Shown piece after piece: positions 1-9,112 of a stretch of 51,449 nt of DNA. The translations under genes and the position numbers were made by a program. The notes beneath the pieces are model-generated. The model saw only the letters and a list, made by a program, of their open reading frames with translations. It did no database searches and was not told the DNA's origin. Source of the DNA: Alphaproteobacteria bacterium. GTDB taxonomy: Bacteria > Pseudomonadota > Alphaproteobacteria > JANQMY01. Every line of letters starts with the position of its first letter. Position 1 is the stretch's first letter. The DNA is taken from NCBI GenBank assembly GCA_028279895.1, contig JANQMY010000412.1, positions 1 through 51,449 of the forward strand. Reading direction: 5' to 3'.

Positions 1-1094
1 CGCGTGGGTCATTGGCCAAGATGCTAGTTTCCAAATTCGAGCTGGACGCAAACAGCGAGCCGCAGAAGTACGGCATCGGCCTTAAGGAGCTTTGGGAGAT
101 CGATCCGGAGAAACACAAGCCCGGCCTTGTGACCCACACCATGGGCTGGCCGTTGAACAACAGCACGGGCGGCGGCTCATTCATGTATCACTTGGAAGAC
201 AATCAGGTGGCCGTAGGCTTTGTCGTTCACCTGAACTACAAAAATCCTTACATCTCACCCTTTGATGAGTTCCAGCGCTTCAAAACCCATCCGTCGATTC
301 GTCCCTACTTCGAAGGTGGGAAGCGTATCTCCTATGGTGCCAGAGCGATCACTGAGGGGGGCCTTCAGTCCGTGCCCAAACTGGTTTTCCCAGGCGGTGC
401 ATTGATTGGCTGTTCGGCCGGCTTTGTAAACCTGCCGCGTATCAAAGGAAGCCACAACGCCATGACCTCCGGCATGTTGGCGGGCGATGCGGCCGCCGAT
501 GCGCTGGGCGCGGGAAGGGCTTCCGATGAATTGACCGCCTATGAGGAAAGCTATCGCAGCTCCAGCATCTACACCGATCTGAAGCGGGTCCGAAACATGA
601 AGCCGCTTTGGAGCAAGTTCGGGACGGCGCTTGGTTTCGCGATTGGCGGTGTGGACTTGTGGATGAACAATCTTGGAATCGGCCTGCCGATTACCATGAA
701 ACATGGCAAAGCGGATCACGAAACGCTTGTGAAAGCGTCGAGCGTGAAACCGATCGACTATCCGAAGCCTGACGGAGAGGTCTCGTTCGACAAGCTTTCC
801 TCGGTCTTTCTGTCTAGTACGAATCACGAAGAGGATCAGCCCGTCCACCTGCAATTGAAGGATGAATCGGTGCCGATCCAGTACAATCTTCCTTCCTTTG
901 CGGAGCCGGCTCAGCGCTATTGCCCGGCTGGCGTCTACGAAGTGGTGACCGATGACGATGGCGGCACCCCCAGATTTGTCATCAACGCGCAAAACTGCGT
1001 CCACTGCAAAACCTGCGACATCAAAGACCCGACACAGAACATTTCGTGGACGGTGCCGGAAGGCGGGGGCGGGCCCAACTATCCGAATATGTGA
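1..1094 (+). CDS. Electron transfer flavoprotein-ubiquinone oxidoreductase, C-terminal part (5' truncated)
   Basis: The enzyme passes electrons from reduced ETF (acyl-CoA and amino-acid dehydrogenases) to membrane ubiquinone. Only the C-terminal part is present: the frame stays open to the first base of the window (R-G-S-L-A-K), so the track's TTG at 12 is not a true start. In track numbering, a flavin-site segment (GCSAGFVNLPRIKGSHNA) lies near residues 133-150. The C-terminal 4Fe-4S ligands are Cys304 and the CVHCKTC group (329, 332, 335), followed by the family ending DPTQNISWTVPEGGGGP. The family is usually about 540-560 residues, so roughly a third is missing upstream. The acyl-CoA dehydrogenase at 39023 is a possible indirect electron donor. 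Family assignment is firm. Confidence 0.95.
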   Translation, partial: RGSLAKMLVSKFELDANSEPQKYGIGLKELWEIDPEKHKPGLVTHTMGWPLNNSTGGGSFMYHLEDNQVAVGFVVHLNYKNPYISPFDEFQRFKTHPSIRPYFEGGKRISYGARAITEGGLQSVPKLVFPGGALIGCSAGFVNLPRIKGSHNAMTSGMLAGDAAADALGAGRASDELTAYEESYRSSSIYTDLKRVRNMKPLWSKFGTALGFAIGGVDLWMNNLGIGLPITMKHGKADHETLVKASSVKPIDYPKPDGEVSFDKLSSVFLSSTNHEEDQPVHLQLKDESVPIQYNLPSFAEPAQRYCPAGVYEVVTDDDGGTPRFVINAQNCVHCKTCDIKDPTQNISWTVPEGGGGPNYPNM

Positions 1095-1191
1095 TATGAA
1101 GAAGTTCTTAAACTTGATGTGGTCGATTAGGATATAAGCCTGCGGGGGGTGGTTTCTCTGCTGGCAGTTGGGCGAGAAAGAACGGTGCCGA

Positions 1192-2952
1192 GTGGCGAGT
1201 AGTTTTCATAAAGCGGGCGTCATTTGCAGTGTCCTGCTTTTGGCGGCGTGTTCGTCGGCAGGTGATATCTCACGGCCATTTGGCGGCTTTGGCGGATCTG
1301 ACAAGGTGCGTCCCGGCCACTCATTGTTCGGCAACTATCTTGCGGCACGCCATGCGGGTGCCGTGCGTGACACGGCCAGCGCGGCGGATTACTACGCCAG
1401 CGCACTGGCGCGGGATCCTGACAATGAAGTCATTCTTGACCGAGCGTTTTTGCTGCAACTGGCCGACGGCCAAGTTGAAAAGGCGACCGATCGAGCCTGT
1501 GAGATCATTCGACGGACACCGGACAAGAAATTTCCTCATCTCATCATCGGCCTGTCCGATTTCCGCAATGGCGATTTTTCGTCGGCGCGGGCAAATCTTG
1601 AACGGTCGGCCGACGGTCCATTTAGTACGCTTGCATCCACATTGCTGATTGCCTGGGCGCATAAGGCAGAGGGCGAGACGGACCTTGCCCTCGAACTCAT
1701 TGACAATTTTAATTCCAATCCGGCGTTCGACATTTTCCGCTTTTATCACCGCGCACTGATCAATGAACAAGCCGGCCGCACGGAAGCGGCGGACCGAGAT
1801 TTTCAGGCAACGCTGGATTCTGGCGGTTCCAATTCAATTCGGGCTGTTCAGGCCTACGGTCAGTTCCTGGAACGTGCGGGACGGGGAGAAGAAGCATCTG
1901 CTCTGTATAAAGACTTTTCGCGTGCAGCGCCTAATCATCCCCTGATCAAAATTGCGCTTGATCGTATCGATCAAAATCAGATTCCCGCCCCCATGGTGCC
2001 GGATGCAAATTATGGCGCTGCCGAGGTGTTGTATGGGCTGGCGAGTGCGCTCGCGAGAGATCGCAGCATCGACCTGCCCTTCGTTTACTTGCAGCTTACC
2101 TTATATATGCGGGACGATTTTGATGTCGCGCTTCTTTTGTTGGCCGACCTCATGGAGGCGGTGGGTCGGTGGGAAGAAGCCGCCGATGTCTATGGGCGGG
2201 TGCCGTCGGACTCCGGCATTTACGCGCATTCGCAGCTTCAAATTGCGTTTAACCTGGAACGCATGGAGAAAAGTGACGAAGCGGTTCGTTTTTTGCGTCG
2301 CGTGACGGAACGGCAGCCCGGCGATATGGATGCCGTTGTTGCGCTGGGTGATTTGCTGCGGAGCAGAGAGGACTACGGAGCATCGGCTGACGCGTATGGT
2401 CAGGCAATCTTGCTGGCCGGCGAACCCGAGCGGCGTCATTGGTCGCTTTTTTATGCCCGCGGGATCGCCTATGAACGGTCGGGCCGGTGGCCGGAGGCCG
2501 AACGCGACTTTCTGTTCGCACTTGAGTTGGAGCCCGATCAGCCTTTGGTGCTGAATTATCTCGGCTATTCTTGGGTGGAACAAAGACACAATTTGGATCA
2601 GGCACTCGAAATGATCCGCCTGGCGGTGGAGCTCCGCCCCAATGACGGGTACATCGTCGATAGTCTTGGTTGGGCACACTACCAATTAGGACAATATGAA
2701 ATTGCCGTTGAGCATCTGGAACAAGCGGTGAGCCTGCGCCCGGAAGATCCGGTTATCAACGATCATTTAGGGGATGCCTATTGGAAGGTCGGCCGGGAAA
2801 TCGAAGCCAGATTTCAATGGCGCAGAGCCCTAGGCTTGAGCTCGGAGGAGGATCAAGTTCCTCTCATTGAAAAAAAGCTGGATCAGGGTATTCGAGGATC
2901 TCAGGGCTCTCACATCCAAAAAGCCGAAGCCCCGAAAACACTGACCCAATAA
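1192..2952 (+). CDS. TPR-repeat lipoprotein
   Basis: A protein of about 586 residues built of tetratricopeptide repeats. It opens with a lipoprotein signal peptide: a basic N-terminus, the hydrophobic run VICSVLLL and a lipobox ending A-A-C about 22 residues in. The track starts at TTG 1168, but GTG 1192 gives a signal peptide of normal length, so I prefer it. The C-terminal third has well-formed TPR units such as LNYLGYSW and DSLGWAHYQLGQYEIAVEHL. Such proteins are scaffolds, and the partner cannot be read from sequence. It is likely anchored to the periplasmic side of a membrane. The stop is 16 bases from ispE, suggesting co-transcription. Confidence 0.85.
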   Translation: MASSFHKAGVICSVLLLAACSSAGDISRPFGGFGGSDKVRPGHSLFGNYLAARHAGAVRDTASAADYYASALARDPDNEVILDRAFLLQLADGQVEKATDRACEIIRRTPDKKFPHLIIGLSDFRNGDFSSARANLERSADGPFSTLASTLLIAWAHKAEGETDLALELIDNFNSNPAFDIFRFYHRALINEQAGRTEAADRDFQATLDSGGSNSIRAVQAYGQFLERAGRGEEASALYKDFSRAAPNHPLIKIALDRIDQNQIPAPMVPDANYGAAEVLYGLASALARDRSIDLPFVYLQLTLYMRDDFDVALLLLADLMEAVGRWEEAADVYGRVPSDSGIYAHSQLQIAFNLERMEKSDEAVRFLRRVTERQPGDMDAVVALGDLLRSREDYGASADAYGQAILLAGEPERRHWSLFYARGIAYERSGRWPEAERDFLFALELEPDQPLVLNYLGYSWVEQRHNLDQALEMIRLAVELRPNDGYIVDSLGWAHYQLGQYEIAVEHLEQAVSLRPEDPVINDHLGDAYWKVGREIEARFQWRRALGLSSEEDQVPLIEKKLDQGIRGSQGSHIQKAEAPKTLTQ

Positions 2953-2968
2953 AGGTCCCGCCAGTCGG

Positions 2969-3910
2969 ATGTCAGAAGATGCGCAAGGCCAGCCCCGAAT
3001 GCTCAGCCTATTTGCGCCGGCGAAAATCAATCTCTTTCTGCATGTCACTGGCCGCCGCGCGGACGGCTACCACACGCTGCAAAGCCTAATCGTCTTTGCC
3101 GATGTCGGAGATGAGGTTCGCATTCGGCCGGCCGACCGTCTGGATCTGAGCATCGATGGGCCGCAGGCGCCCACGCTTACCGAGGATCCGGTTGAAAATC
3201 TTATTTTGAGGGCGGCCAAGGGCCTCCAACAGGCCGCTGGGGTGTCTGCGCAAGCCCGGTTTGAACTTACTAAGGATTTGCCCGTGGCATCCGGCATTGG
3301 CGGTGGGTCATCCGACGCAGCAGCCGCCTTCCGTCTGGCGGAAGCTTTGTGGCAATCCGAGTTGCTGCCGGAACAACGCGACGCTTTGTTGTTGGCGTTG
3401 GGCGCGGATGTGCCGGTTTGCTATTTCGCGAAACCGGCTGTGGCGTCCGGTATCGGTGAGATCCTTACGCCTCTTCGGTCTCTGCCGGAATTATCGATTT
3501 TGCTGGTGAATCCCCGGGTGGCGGTGCCTACCGGAGCGATCTTCAAGCGCTTGGAGAGGTTCGATGCTGGTCTAGAAGACCCGTTAGACGCTTTACCGCA
3601 AGATGGGTTTGGCGGGTTCATCGATGTCTTGTCATCATGCCGCAACAGTCTTGAGACACCGGCACGCCAAGTCGAGCCGGTGATTAGCCAGGTGCTGTCG
3701 GCTATTCAAGAACTTCCGAATTGTTCCTTGAGTCGTATGTCCGGCAGCGGAGCAACCTGCTTTGGTTTGTTTGAAACCTTGGATCAGGCGTCGCATGCTG
3801 CCCAGCAATTGCGGTTGGAACAGCCCGGCTGGTGGATCGAAAGCGGCAGCGTGCTGAGCGCGCGCCCGGCCATTTGCGGTTTGGTGACACCGGCAGGCAC
3901 AGATGAGTAG
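2969..3910 (+). CDS. ispE: 4-diphosphocytidyl-2-C-methyl-D-erythritol kinase
   Basis: This GHMP-family kinase phosphorylates CDP-methylerythritol in the MEP pathway of isoprenoid synthesis. Visible motifs are the N-terminal APAKINLFLHV (about 16-26), the glycine-rich ATP loop PVASGIGGGSSDAAAA (105-120), ALGADVPV (143-150) and a C-terminal MSGSGATCFGLF. Length (313) fits the family. A second in-frame ATG at residue 11 (MLSLFAPAKINL) could be the true start. It overlaps the following glycosyltransferase by 8 bases, so the two are probably translationally coupled. The window also carries dxs, ispA and a long-chain prenyl synthase. Confidence 0.96.
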   Translation: MSEDAQGQPRMLSLFAPAKINLFLHVTGRRADGYHTLQSLIVFADVGDEVRIRPADRLDLSIDGPQAPTLTEDPVENLILRAAKGLQQAAGVSAQARFELTKDLPVASGIGGGSSDAAAAFRLAEALWQSELLPEQRDALLLALGADVPVCYFAKPAVASGIGEILTPLRSLPELSILLVNPRVAVPTGAIFKRLERFDAGLEDPLDALPQDGFGGFIDVLSSCRNSLETPARQVEPVISQVLSAIQELPNCSLSRMSGSGATCFGLFETLDQASHAAQQLRLEQPGWWIESGSVLSARPAICGLVTPAGTDE

Positions 3911-4964
3911 CAGTGCCGCACTTCAGCACATGGGATTTGCGCTGATCGTTTTTTTGATTGCGGCGATTCTCACCCGGTTGACCATTAATCTTAATATCCG
4001 AGACATACCGAATGAGCGCTCAAGCCATCAAAAGGAAACGCCGAAAAGCGGGGGCATTGCCATCTCGGTGTCTTTCACGATCGGCATTGCTTTACTCTAT
4101 GGATTCGCGGATGTGGTCCGATTACCCGAAAATCAGTTTTTGGTCTTTGTGCTGATTGTATTTGGATTGCTGTTCGCTTCTCTCGCGGATGACCTTTACG
4201 ACATTAGCCCGCTGCACAAATTCGTTGCTCAATTCATCGCAGCCTTATTCTTCGCCGGGCTTGTGGCCAGCATTCAGGAAGTTTGGATCCCCTTTATTGG
4301 CGTGCTGCAGCTTGGCGCGGCGGGGATGGCGTTGACCGTCTTGTGGATTGTCTTCTTTATGAATGCCTTCAACTTCATGGATGGCATCAATGGCTTAGCA
4401 GGTGGGGGTGCGTTGATCAGTGGAACTTGCCTTGCGGTAATTTCCTTTTTTGCGATGGCGCCTTTTGTGTACCTCTCTTCGATGGTGCTGGTGGCGGCAA
4501 CGCTGGGCTTCTTCGTCTTTAACTTCCCCCGCGGGCGGATATTCATGGGGGACACCGGAAGCCAGTTTCTGGGGTTTGCATTCGCGTCCCTTGCGGTGTT
4601 GGCCTCGACCGACGGGTTTGGCGGTGTTTCCATTTACGTGGTTCCGGTCTTGTTTCTTCCGTTCATCTTCGATGTCGTTTACACGCTTGCGCGACGCGCA
4701 TGGCGCCAACGAAAGCTGAGCCAAGCGCACAATGAACACCTGTATCAATTGCTTACCCAATGCGGGTGGAGCCATGTGCAAGTGAGTTCGCTATATTTTG
4801 CTTATTTCATCGTATGCGGGATCACGGCACTTGCAATTCAGGCTGCGGATCCGTTGACGCGGGTGGTGTTGGTGGGCGCCGCGGTCATCACCATGTTGGG
4901 GCACGCAATTTTTGTGCACCACACTGTGCGTTTCCACAATCGGCTTAGTGAGACGCCGCTTTAG
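3903..4964 (+). CDS. Polyprenyl-phosphate sugar-1-phosphate transferase (GT4, WecA/MraY superfamily)
   Basis: An integral membrane enzyme of 353 residues with about ten hydrophobic segments. The family transfers a sugar-1-phosphate from a nucleotide sugar to undecaprenyl phosphate, starting a lipid-linked glycan. Superfamily motifs are present: the acidic pair in SLADDLYD (D96-D97), NAFNFMDGINGL (154-165), MGDTGS (215-220), and a cytoplasmic HNEHLYQLL (about 273). It is closer to WecA/TagO-type initiators than to MraY, but the sugar cannot be read. No glycan cluster lies beside it, which is unusual. It overlaps ispE by 8 bases and the convergent prenyl synthase by 4. Confidence 0.88.
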   Translation: MSSSAALQHMGFALIVFLIAAILTRLTINLNIRDIPNERSSHQKETPKSGGIAISVSFTIGIALLYGFADVVRLPENQFLVFVLIVFGLLFASLADDLYDISPLHKFVAQFIAALFFAGLVASIQEVWIPFIGVLQLGAAGMALTVLWIVFFMNAFNFMDGINGLAGGGALISGTCLAVISFFAMAPFVYLSSMVLVAATLGFFVFNFPRGRIFMGDTGSQFLGFAFASLAVLASTDGFGGVSIYVVPVLFLPFIFDVVYTLARRAWRQRKLSQAHNEHLYQLLTQCGWSHVQVSSLYFAYFIVCGITALAIQAADPLTRVVLVGAAVITMLGHAIFVHHTVRFHNRLSETPL

Positions 4965-5980
4965 TAGGCCCGGCTGATGCAGAAGTCGATGATCTCGCCC
5001 AGAGTGGTATTCAATGGGCCGCTGGGTAGTTGATCCAGGGCTTCGCGGGACCGGTTGCCGAACTTTGTGGCCCGGTCGATCGTATCGGAGATCGTGTTAT
5101 ATTTTTCCATCAGGCGTGTGGCGCGATGCAGATCGCCATCTTCCTGGTGACCTTCTTCCAGCGTTCGCTGCCAAAAGGTGCGTTCGTCGTCCGTCCCACG
5201 GCGGTAAGCTAGGACAACGGGCAGGGTGATCTTGCCGTCTCGGAAATCGTCCCCAACCGTCTTGCCTAATGTCGCCTGACGCCCGGAATAGTCTAGCGCA
5301 TCATCCACAAGCTGGAAGGCGATCCCGAGGTTGCGACCGAACTGTTCCAGTGCTTCTTCTTGCGCCTTGGTGCCGCCGGCGGCGATGCCGCCAGACCGAG
5401 CTGCGGCCGCAAACAGCGCCGCTGTTTTTGCTTCAATAACGGCCATGTAGTCTTCTTCGGAGGTGGCCGTGTCTTTCGCCGTCGACAACTGCATGACCTC
5501 GCCTTCAGCGATGACGGCTGCCGCATTCGAGAGGATATCCAGCACTTCGAAAGAACCGACTTCCACCATCAAGCGGAATGAACGGCTAAACAGGAAATCG
5601 CCAACCAACACGCTGGACTTGTTGCCCCATAAAACGTTTGCGCTGGCTTTGCCGCGCCGCAATACGCTTTCATCGATCACGTCGTCGTGCAGAAGGGTCG
5701 CCGTGTGGATGAATTCAACCGCTGCGGCCAGTTTGATATGGGCGTCTCCATCCACTCCCAGCATGCGGGCCGTGGACAGCGTCAACAGCGGGCGCAGGCG
5801 CTTACCGCCTGAAGAGATCAGATGGCCTGCCAGTGTCGGAATGAGTTCGACAGGGCTTTTCATGCGGTCAAGTATGACCGCGTTGACAGCATCAAGATCA
5901 TCAGAGACCAGGTCGACCAGACGTTCGACCGAGTTTCCTAATGGGCTTGTTTCCTGGTTTAATGAGATAACAGCGCCCAA
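4961..5980 (-). CDS. ispB: Long-chain polyprenyl diphosphate synthase (octa/decaprenyl type)
   Basis: It elongates farnesyl diphosphate with isopentenyl units to make the quinone side chain. Both aspartate-rich motifs are seen: LLHDDVIDESVLRRG (first Asp about 99) and FQLVDDALDYSG (about 223-234), with GKRLRPLL near residue 59. Length (339) is typical of IspB/DdsA. In alphaproteobacteria the product is often decaprenyl (Q-10), so the symbol ispB marks the family rather than chain length. It faces divergently from the DUF2007 gene across 170 bases and converges on the GT4 gene with a 4-base overlap. Confidence 0.93.
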   Translation of the reverse strand: MGAVISLNQETSPLGNSVERLVDLVSDDLDAVNAVILDRMKSPVELIPTLAGHLISSGGKRLRPLLTLSTARMLGVDGDAHIKLAAAVEFIHTATLLHDDVIDESVLRRGKASANVLWGNKSSVLVGDFLFSRSFRLMVEVGSFEVLDILSNAAAVIAEGEVMQLSTAKDTATSEEDYMAVIEAKTAALFAAAARSGGIAAGGTKAQEEALEQFGRNLGIAFQLVDDALDYSGRQATLGKTVGDDFRDGKITLPVVLAYRRGTDDERTFWQRTLEEGHQEDGDLHRATRLMEKYNTISDTIDRATKFGNRSREALDQLPSGPLNTTLGEIIDFCISRAY

Positions 5981-6150
5981 AATCTCACCCTCTGTATCTT
6001 TTAGCGTTTGAGGGAAACTAGGGGTGCCGGACTTTTAGGGTCAAGTGCGACCCAGTGCCGCTTTGCCTTGGTCTGCCTCATTATTTTGGAGAGTAACGCA
6101 GTTTTGAATGCGAAGCGAGGGACCAGACAACAAGGGGGAATGGGGCTGTT

Positions 6151-6366
6151 TTGAAGGAAGTGGTCAGAACGAACGATTTGGTGCTGATATCTTTCGTAGA
6201 GGCGTTGCTCGGCGATGCCGGTATCGATTCCGTCGTGTTAGACGCTCACACCAGCATGATCGAAGGCAGTGTCAACGCCATTCAGCGACGTCTGATGGTT
6301 GTCGATGAAGACTACGAACGTGCGAAAAGCTTGCTATTGGAATCCCGTATTGGCACAAGCACCTGA
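6151..6366 (+). CDS. DUF2007-type small protein
   Basis: A 71-residue protein starting at TTG 6151. It matches the pattern of the DUF2007 family: an N-terminal beta strand and helix (RTNDLVLISFVEALLGDAGI), a short loop, and a C-terminal strand plus helix (RRLMVVDEDYERAKSLL). These have been called putative signal transducing proteins, but no reaction is established. Placement next to a prenyl synthase (divergent) and a tRNA methyltransferase-like gene 40 bases downstream is suggestive of an operon with the latter. No Cys, metal site or signal peptide is visible. Confidence 0.75.
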   Translation: MKEVVRTNDLVLISFVEALLGDAGIDSVVLDAHTSMIEGSVNAIQRRLMVVDEDYERAKSLLLESRIGTST

Positions 6367-6406
6367 ATTGACCCTCTGGATTTCAACGTAGGGTGGGCCT
6401 CGGCTT

Positions 6407-7147
6407 GTGGTGGAAACGACGGACGACGATTTTTTGGGGGGACGGCTAAAAGTCTTGCAGCCGACCCACGGGTTCCGCGCCGGCGTAGATTCTGTCATGG
6501 CGGCGGCGGCCGTACCGGCCGAAGATGGAGCCCGTGTTTTGGACGTGGGTGCCGGCGCGGGCGTGATTTCCTTGGCTTTGGCCCACCGAGAGCCCAGCTG
6601 TCGCATTGTGGCTTTGGAGATCTCTGCGGACCAGTTTGAGCTGCTCGTACGTAATATCGAGCGCAACAAACATATTGAACGTGTTACGCCAATTCGGGCG
6701 GATCTGTTTGAAATTGCGAACGATCCAGAACCGAACAGCTTCGATCATGTGGTGACCAATCCGCCATTTTATCAAGATGGCGCTGTACAAACCTCGTCCA
6801 ATATGGGGAAGGCTGTTGCCCATGCGGGGCCGGAGGGATTTCTCGCCGGCTGGCTTGCCCGCAGTATTCGCATGTTGCGCCCGGGGGGCCTCTTTACGAT
6901 GGTGTATCCGGTCGCCAGCCTGACACGTGTGCTCGCCTGCCTTGATGGGCATCTTGGCGATATTGTCATCTTTCCCCTTTGGCCCCGTGCGGGGCAGCGC
7001 GCTAAGCGTTTTATTTTGCAGGGGAAAAAGGGGGCGAAAGGACCCACAGTCCTGGCGTCTGGTCTGGTGCTCCATTCCGATGCGGGGGCATTCAATGAAA
7101 CGGCAGAAGGTATTCTGCGCCACGGCAATTCCTTAACGCTGATTTGA
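6407..7147 (+). CDS. tRNA1(Val) A37 N6-methyltransferase-like (TrmN6/YfiC)
   Basis: A 246-residue Rossmann-fold SAM methyltransferase with a GTG start. The SAM site is VLDVGAGAGVISLALA (about residues 45-60), and the N6-adenine signature NPPFYQDG lies near 121-128. The early segment QPTHGFRAGVDSVMAAAA is typical of YfiC/TrmN6, which methylate A37 of tRNA1(Val). Related NPPY/NPPF methylases act on rRNA or protein, so the tRNA target is a family-based inference. It sits 40 bases after the DUF2007 gene, and an S49 peptidase follows after about 70 bases. Confidence 0.82.
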   Translation: MVETTDDDFLGGRLKVLQPTHGFRAGVDSVMAAAAVPAEDGARVLDVGAGAGVISLALAHREPSCRIVALEISADQFELLVRNIERNKHIERVTPIRADLFEIANDPEPNSFDHVVTNPPFYQDGAVQTSSNMGKAVAHAGPEGFLAGWLARSIRMLRPGGLFTMVYPVASLTRVLACLDGHLGDIVIFPLWPRAGQRAKRFILQGKKGAKGPTVLASGLVLHSDAGAFNETAEGILRHGNSLTLI

Positions 7148-7218
7148 GAAACTGCATCCGGTTTTCTTTGTGAAAGGGCTCTTGAGGGGCCTTTAGGGCA
7201 GGGCTACATAATAGACGT

Positions 7219-8103
7219 ATGATGAGAACACTTCGCAGATGGGTCCCCTTCGGTTTGCTGGGGCGCAGCCCCGCGCTGGTAACGGTATTGCCGCTCCACG
7301 GCGTTATTGGGCCGGCGGCGCGATTCGGGCAGGGGCTGCATCTTTCCGGTGTTGCGGGAGCCATTGAATCGGCGTTTACCCAAAGTGGCGTCAAGGCGGT
7401 GGCGCTGGCGATCAATTCCCCAGGGGGATCGCCTGTCCAAGCAACCCTGATCCACAACCGCATTCGGCAATTTGCGGATGAGAAGAACATTCCCGTTTTT
7501 GCCTTCGCGGAAGATGTGGCCGCCTCGGGCGGCTACATGCTGGCATGCGCCGGCGACCAGATTTTTGCCGACCACAGTTCGGTTGTCGGATCAATTGGGG
7601 TTGTATCCGCCGGCTTCGGCTTCACCAAGCTCATGGAAAAGGTTGGCGTCGACCGGCGCGTTTATACGGCCGGCGATAAGAAGTCCATGCTCGATCCTTT
7701 CCAGCCTGTCGATGAAGAAGACGTCAAGCGGCTTTTGGCGCTCCAAAAGGAGGTTCATGGAGCTTTTCGTGACCTAGTAAAAAGCCGTCGGGAAGGGAAA
7801 CTCCAGGCGACAGAAAAGCGTCTGTTTTCAGGTGAGTTCTGGAGTGGCGTCCAGGCGGAGAAACTTGGGCTCATAGATGGTCTTAGCGACTTGCGGACAG
7901 AGATGCGCAAGCGCTATGGGGATGATGTGCGGTTTAAAGTGATTTCAGGTGATCGCCCATGGTGGCGGGGCCGCATGTCTGGGGTGAGGAGCGAAGCTAG
8001 TGGCGCCCCCGCGTCGCCCAGCCTTTCATTTCCCCGCGGGTGGGCGGAAGACATGTTGTCCGCCCTGGAAGCCCGTGCCATCTGGTCCCGATTCGGGCTT
8101 TGA
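7219..8103 (+). CDS. S49 family serine peptidase (SppA/SohB-like)
   Basis: A 294-residue single-domain S49 peptidase. The nucleophile is Ser103 in DVAASGGYML, and the likely general base is a lysine of AGDKKSMLDPF (154 or 155). NSPGGSPVQA and SVVGSIGVV are further family motifs. S49 enzymes degrade cleaved signal peptides or act on membrane proteins. The N-terminus is only mildly hydrophobic (FGLLGRSPALVTVLPLHG), so a membrane anchor is uncertain. Length is about half that of E. coli SppA, like the short single-domain forms. The C-terminus (about 250-294) is not conserved to my eye. Confidence 0.88.
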   Translation: MMRTLRRWVPFGLLGRSPALVTVLPLHGVIGPAARFGQGLHLSGVAGAIESAFTQSGVKAVALAINSPGGSPVQATLIHNRIRQFADEKNIPVFAFAEDVAASGGYMLACAGDQIFADHSSVVGSIGVVSAGFGFTKLMEKVGVDRRVYTAGDKKSMLDPFQPVDEEDVKRLLALQKEVHGAFRDLVKSRREGKLQATEKRLFSGEFWSGVQAEKLGLIDGLSDLRTEMRKRYGDDVRFKVISGDRPWWRGRMSGVRSEASGAPASPSLSFPRGWAEDMLSALEARAIWSRFGL

Positions 8104-8144
8104 GCGGCTTTTCGGCTTCTTGACCCGTCCCAGTCCCATCGTTA

Positions 8145-8175
8145 GGTTGCGCGGCGCCGAGGCCATCCCGCAACC
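8145..8175 (+). other. Possible hairpin in the glyQ leader
   Basis: In the 103-base gap before glyQ, GGTTGCG (8145-8151) can pair with CGCAACC (8169-8175) across a 17-base loop that contains the self-complementary CGGCGCCG. No T-tract follows, so it is not an intrinsic terminator. It could be a leader structure or chance in GC-rich DNA. Confidence 0.2.
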
Positions 8176-8206
8176 CCACCGACGTGATCCATAGAAAGAC
8201 CGCTGA

Positions 8207-9112
8207 ATGACCGGTACGACCGATTCGCAGGGCGCCCGCTCGTTTCAGGACTTGATCCTGACGCTGCAGCACTATTGGGCCGAGCGCGGCTGCGTCATTC
8301 TTCAGCCATACGACCTCGAAATGGGAGCGGGCACATTCCATCCGGCGACCGTGTTGCGTGCGCTGGGGCCAAATCCGTGGAATGCCGCCTATGTTCAACC
8401 GTCGCGGCGTCCGACCGACGGCCGCTATGGGGAAAATCCGAACCGGCTGCAGCACTATTACCAATTCCAGGTCATTCTGAAGCCGTCCCCACCGGACCTC
8501 CAGGATCTGTATCTGGGTAGCCTGGCCGAGCTCGGCATCGACATGTCCACCCACGACATTCGCTTTGTCGAGGACGATTGGGAAAGCCCGACCTTGGGGG
8601 CTTGGGGCCTTGGCTGGGAGGTCTGGTGCGACGGCATGGAAGTTAGTCAGTTTACGTACTTCCAACAGGTCGGCGGTTTCGATTGTCATCCGGTCGCCGG
8701 CGAGCTGACCTATGGTCTCGAACGCTTGGCCATGTATGTGCAGGGCGTCGATAACGTCTACGACTTGGATTTCAATGGCAGCGGTGTGACGTATGGCGAG
8801 GTGTTCCATCAGTCGGAACGCGAGTTTTCCGCTTTCAACTTCGAACATGCGAATACGGATGTGTTGTTTCGTCAGTTCACGGATTGTGAAGACGCATGTA
8901 AGGCCTTGATCGATCGGAAACTGCCGTTGCCGGCATATGATCAATGCATCAAGGCCAGCCACCTTTTTAATCTACTGGACGCCCGCGGCGTGATTAGCGT
9001 GACTGAGCGCGCAAGCTATATCGGTCGGGTGCGGGCGCTTTCCCGCGGCTGTGCAGAGGCCTGGCTCGATTCGCCTCAAGGCGCCTATCCGCATGAAGGA
9101 GCTGGGGCATGA
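8207..9112 (+). CDS. glyQ: Glycyl-tRNA synthetase alpha subunit
   Basis: The catalytic alpha subunit of bacterial two-subunit GlyRS, which activates glycine and charges tRNA-Gly. Family hallmarks are [18 protein letters not shown] near the start, [40 protein letters not shown] and [19 protein letters not shown]. The 301-residue length is standard. The ATGA at its end gives a 4-base overlap with glyS, so the two are translationally coupled, as expected for a heterotetramer. Confidence 0.98.
   Translation: MTGTTDSQGARSFQDLILTLQHYWAERGCVILQPYDLEMGAGTFHPATVLRALGPNPWNAAYVQPSRRPTDGRYGENPNRLQHYYQFQVILKPSPPDLQDLYLGSLAELGIDMSTHDIRFVEDDWESPTLGAWGLGWEVWCDGMEVSQFTYFQQVGGFDCHPVAGELTYGLERLAMYVQGVDNVYDLDFNGSGVTYGEVFHQSEREFSAFNFEHANTDVLFRQFTDCEDACKALIDRKLPLPAYDQCIKASHLFNLLDARGVISVTERASYIGRVRALSRGCAEAWLDSPQGAYPHEGAGA

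Noticed and set aside
1098-1136. 13-codon ORF (MKKFLNLMWSIRI) after ETF-QO as a leader peptide
   Set aside because: It has no attenuator-like structure or codon run, and the downstream gene is not a biosynthetic operon.
7165-7196. AAAGG...CCTTT element after the TrmN6-like gene as a terminator
   Set aside because: The stem is only 5 bp with a long loop and no T-tract.
7997-8962. 321-aa minus-strand ORF across glyQ
   Set aside because: Antisense to glyQ with no family features.
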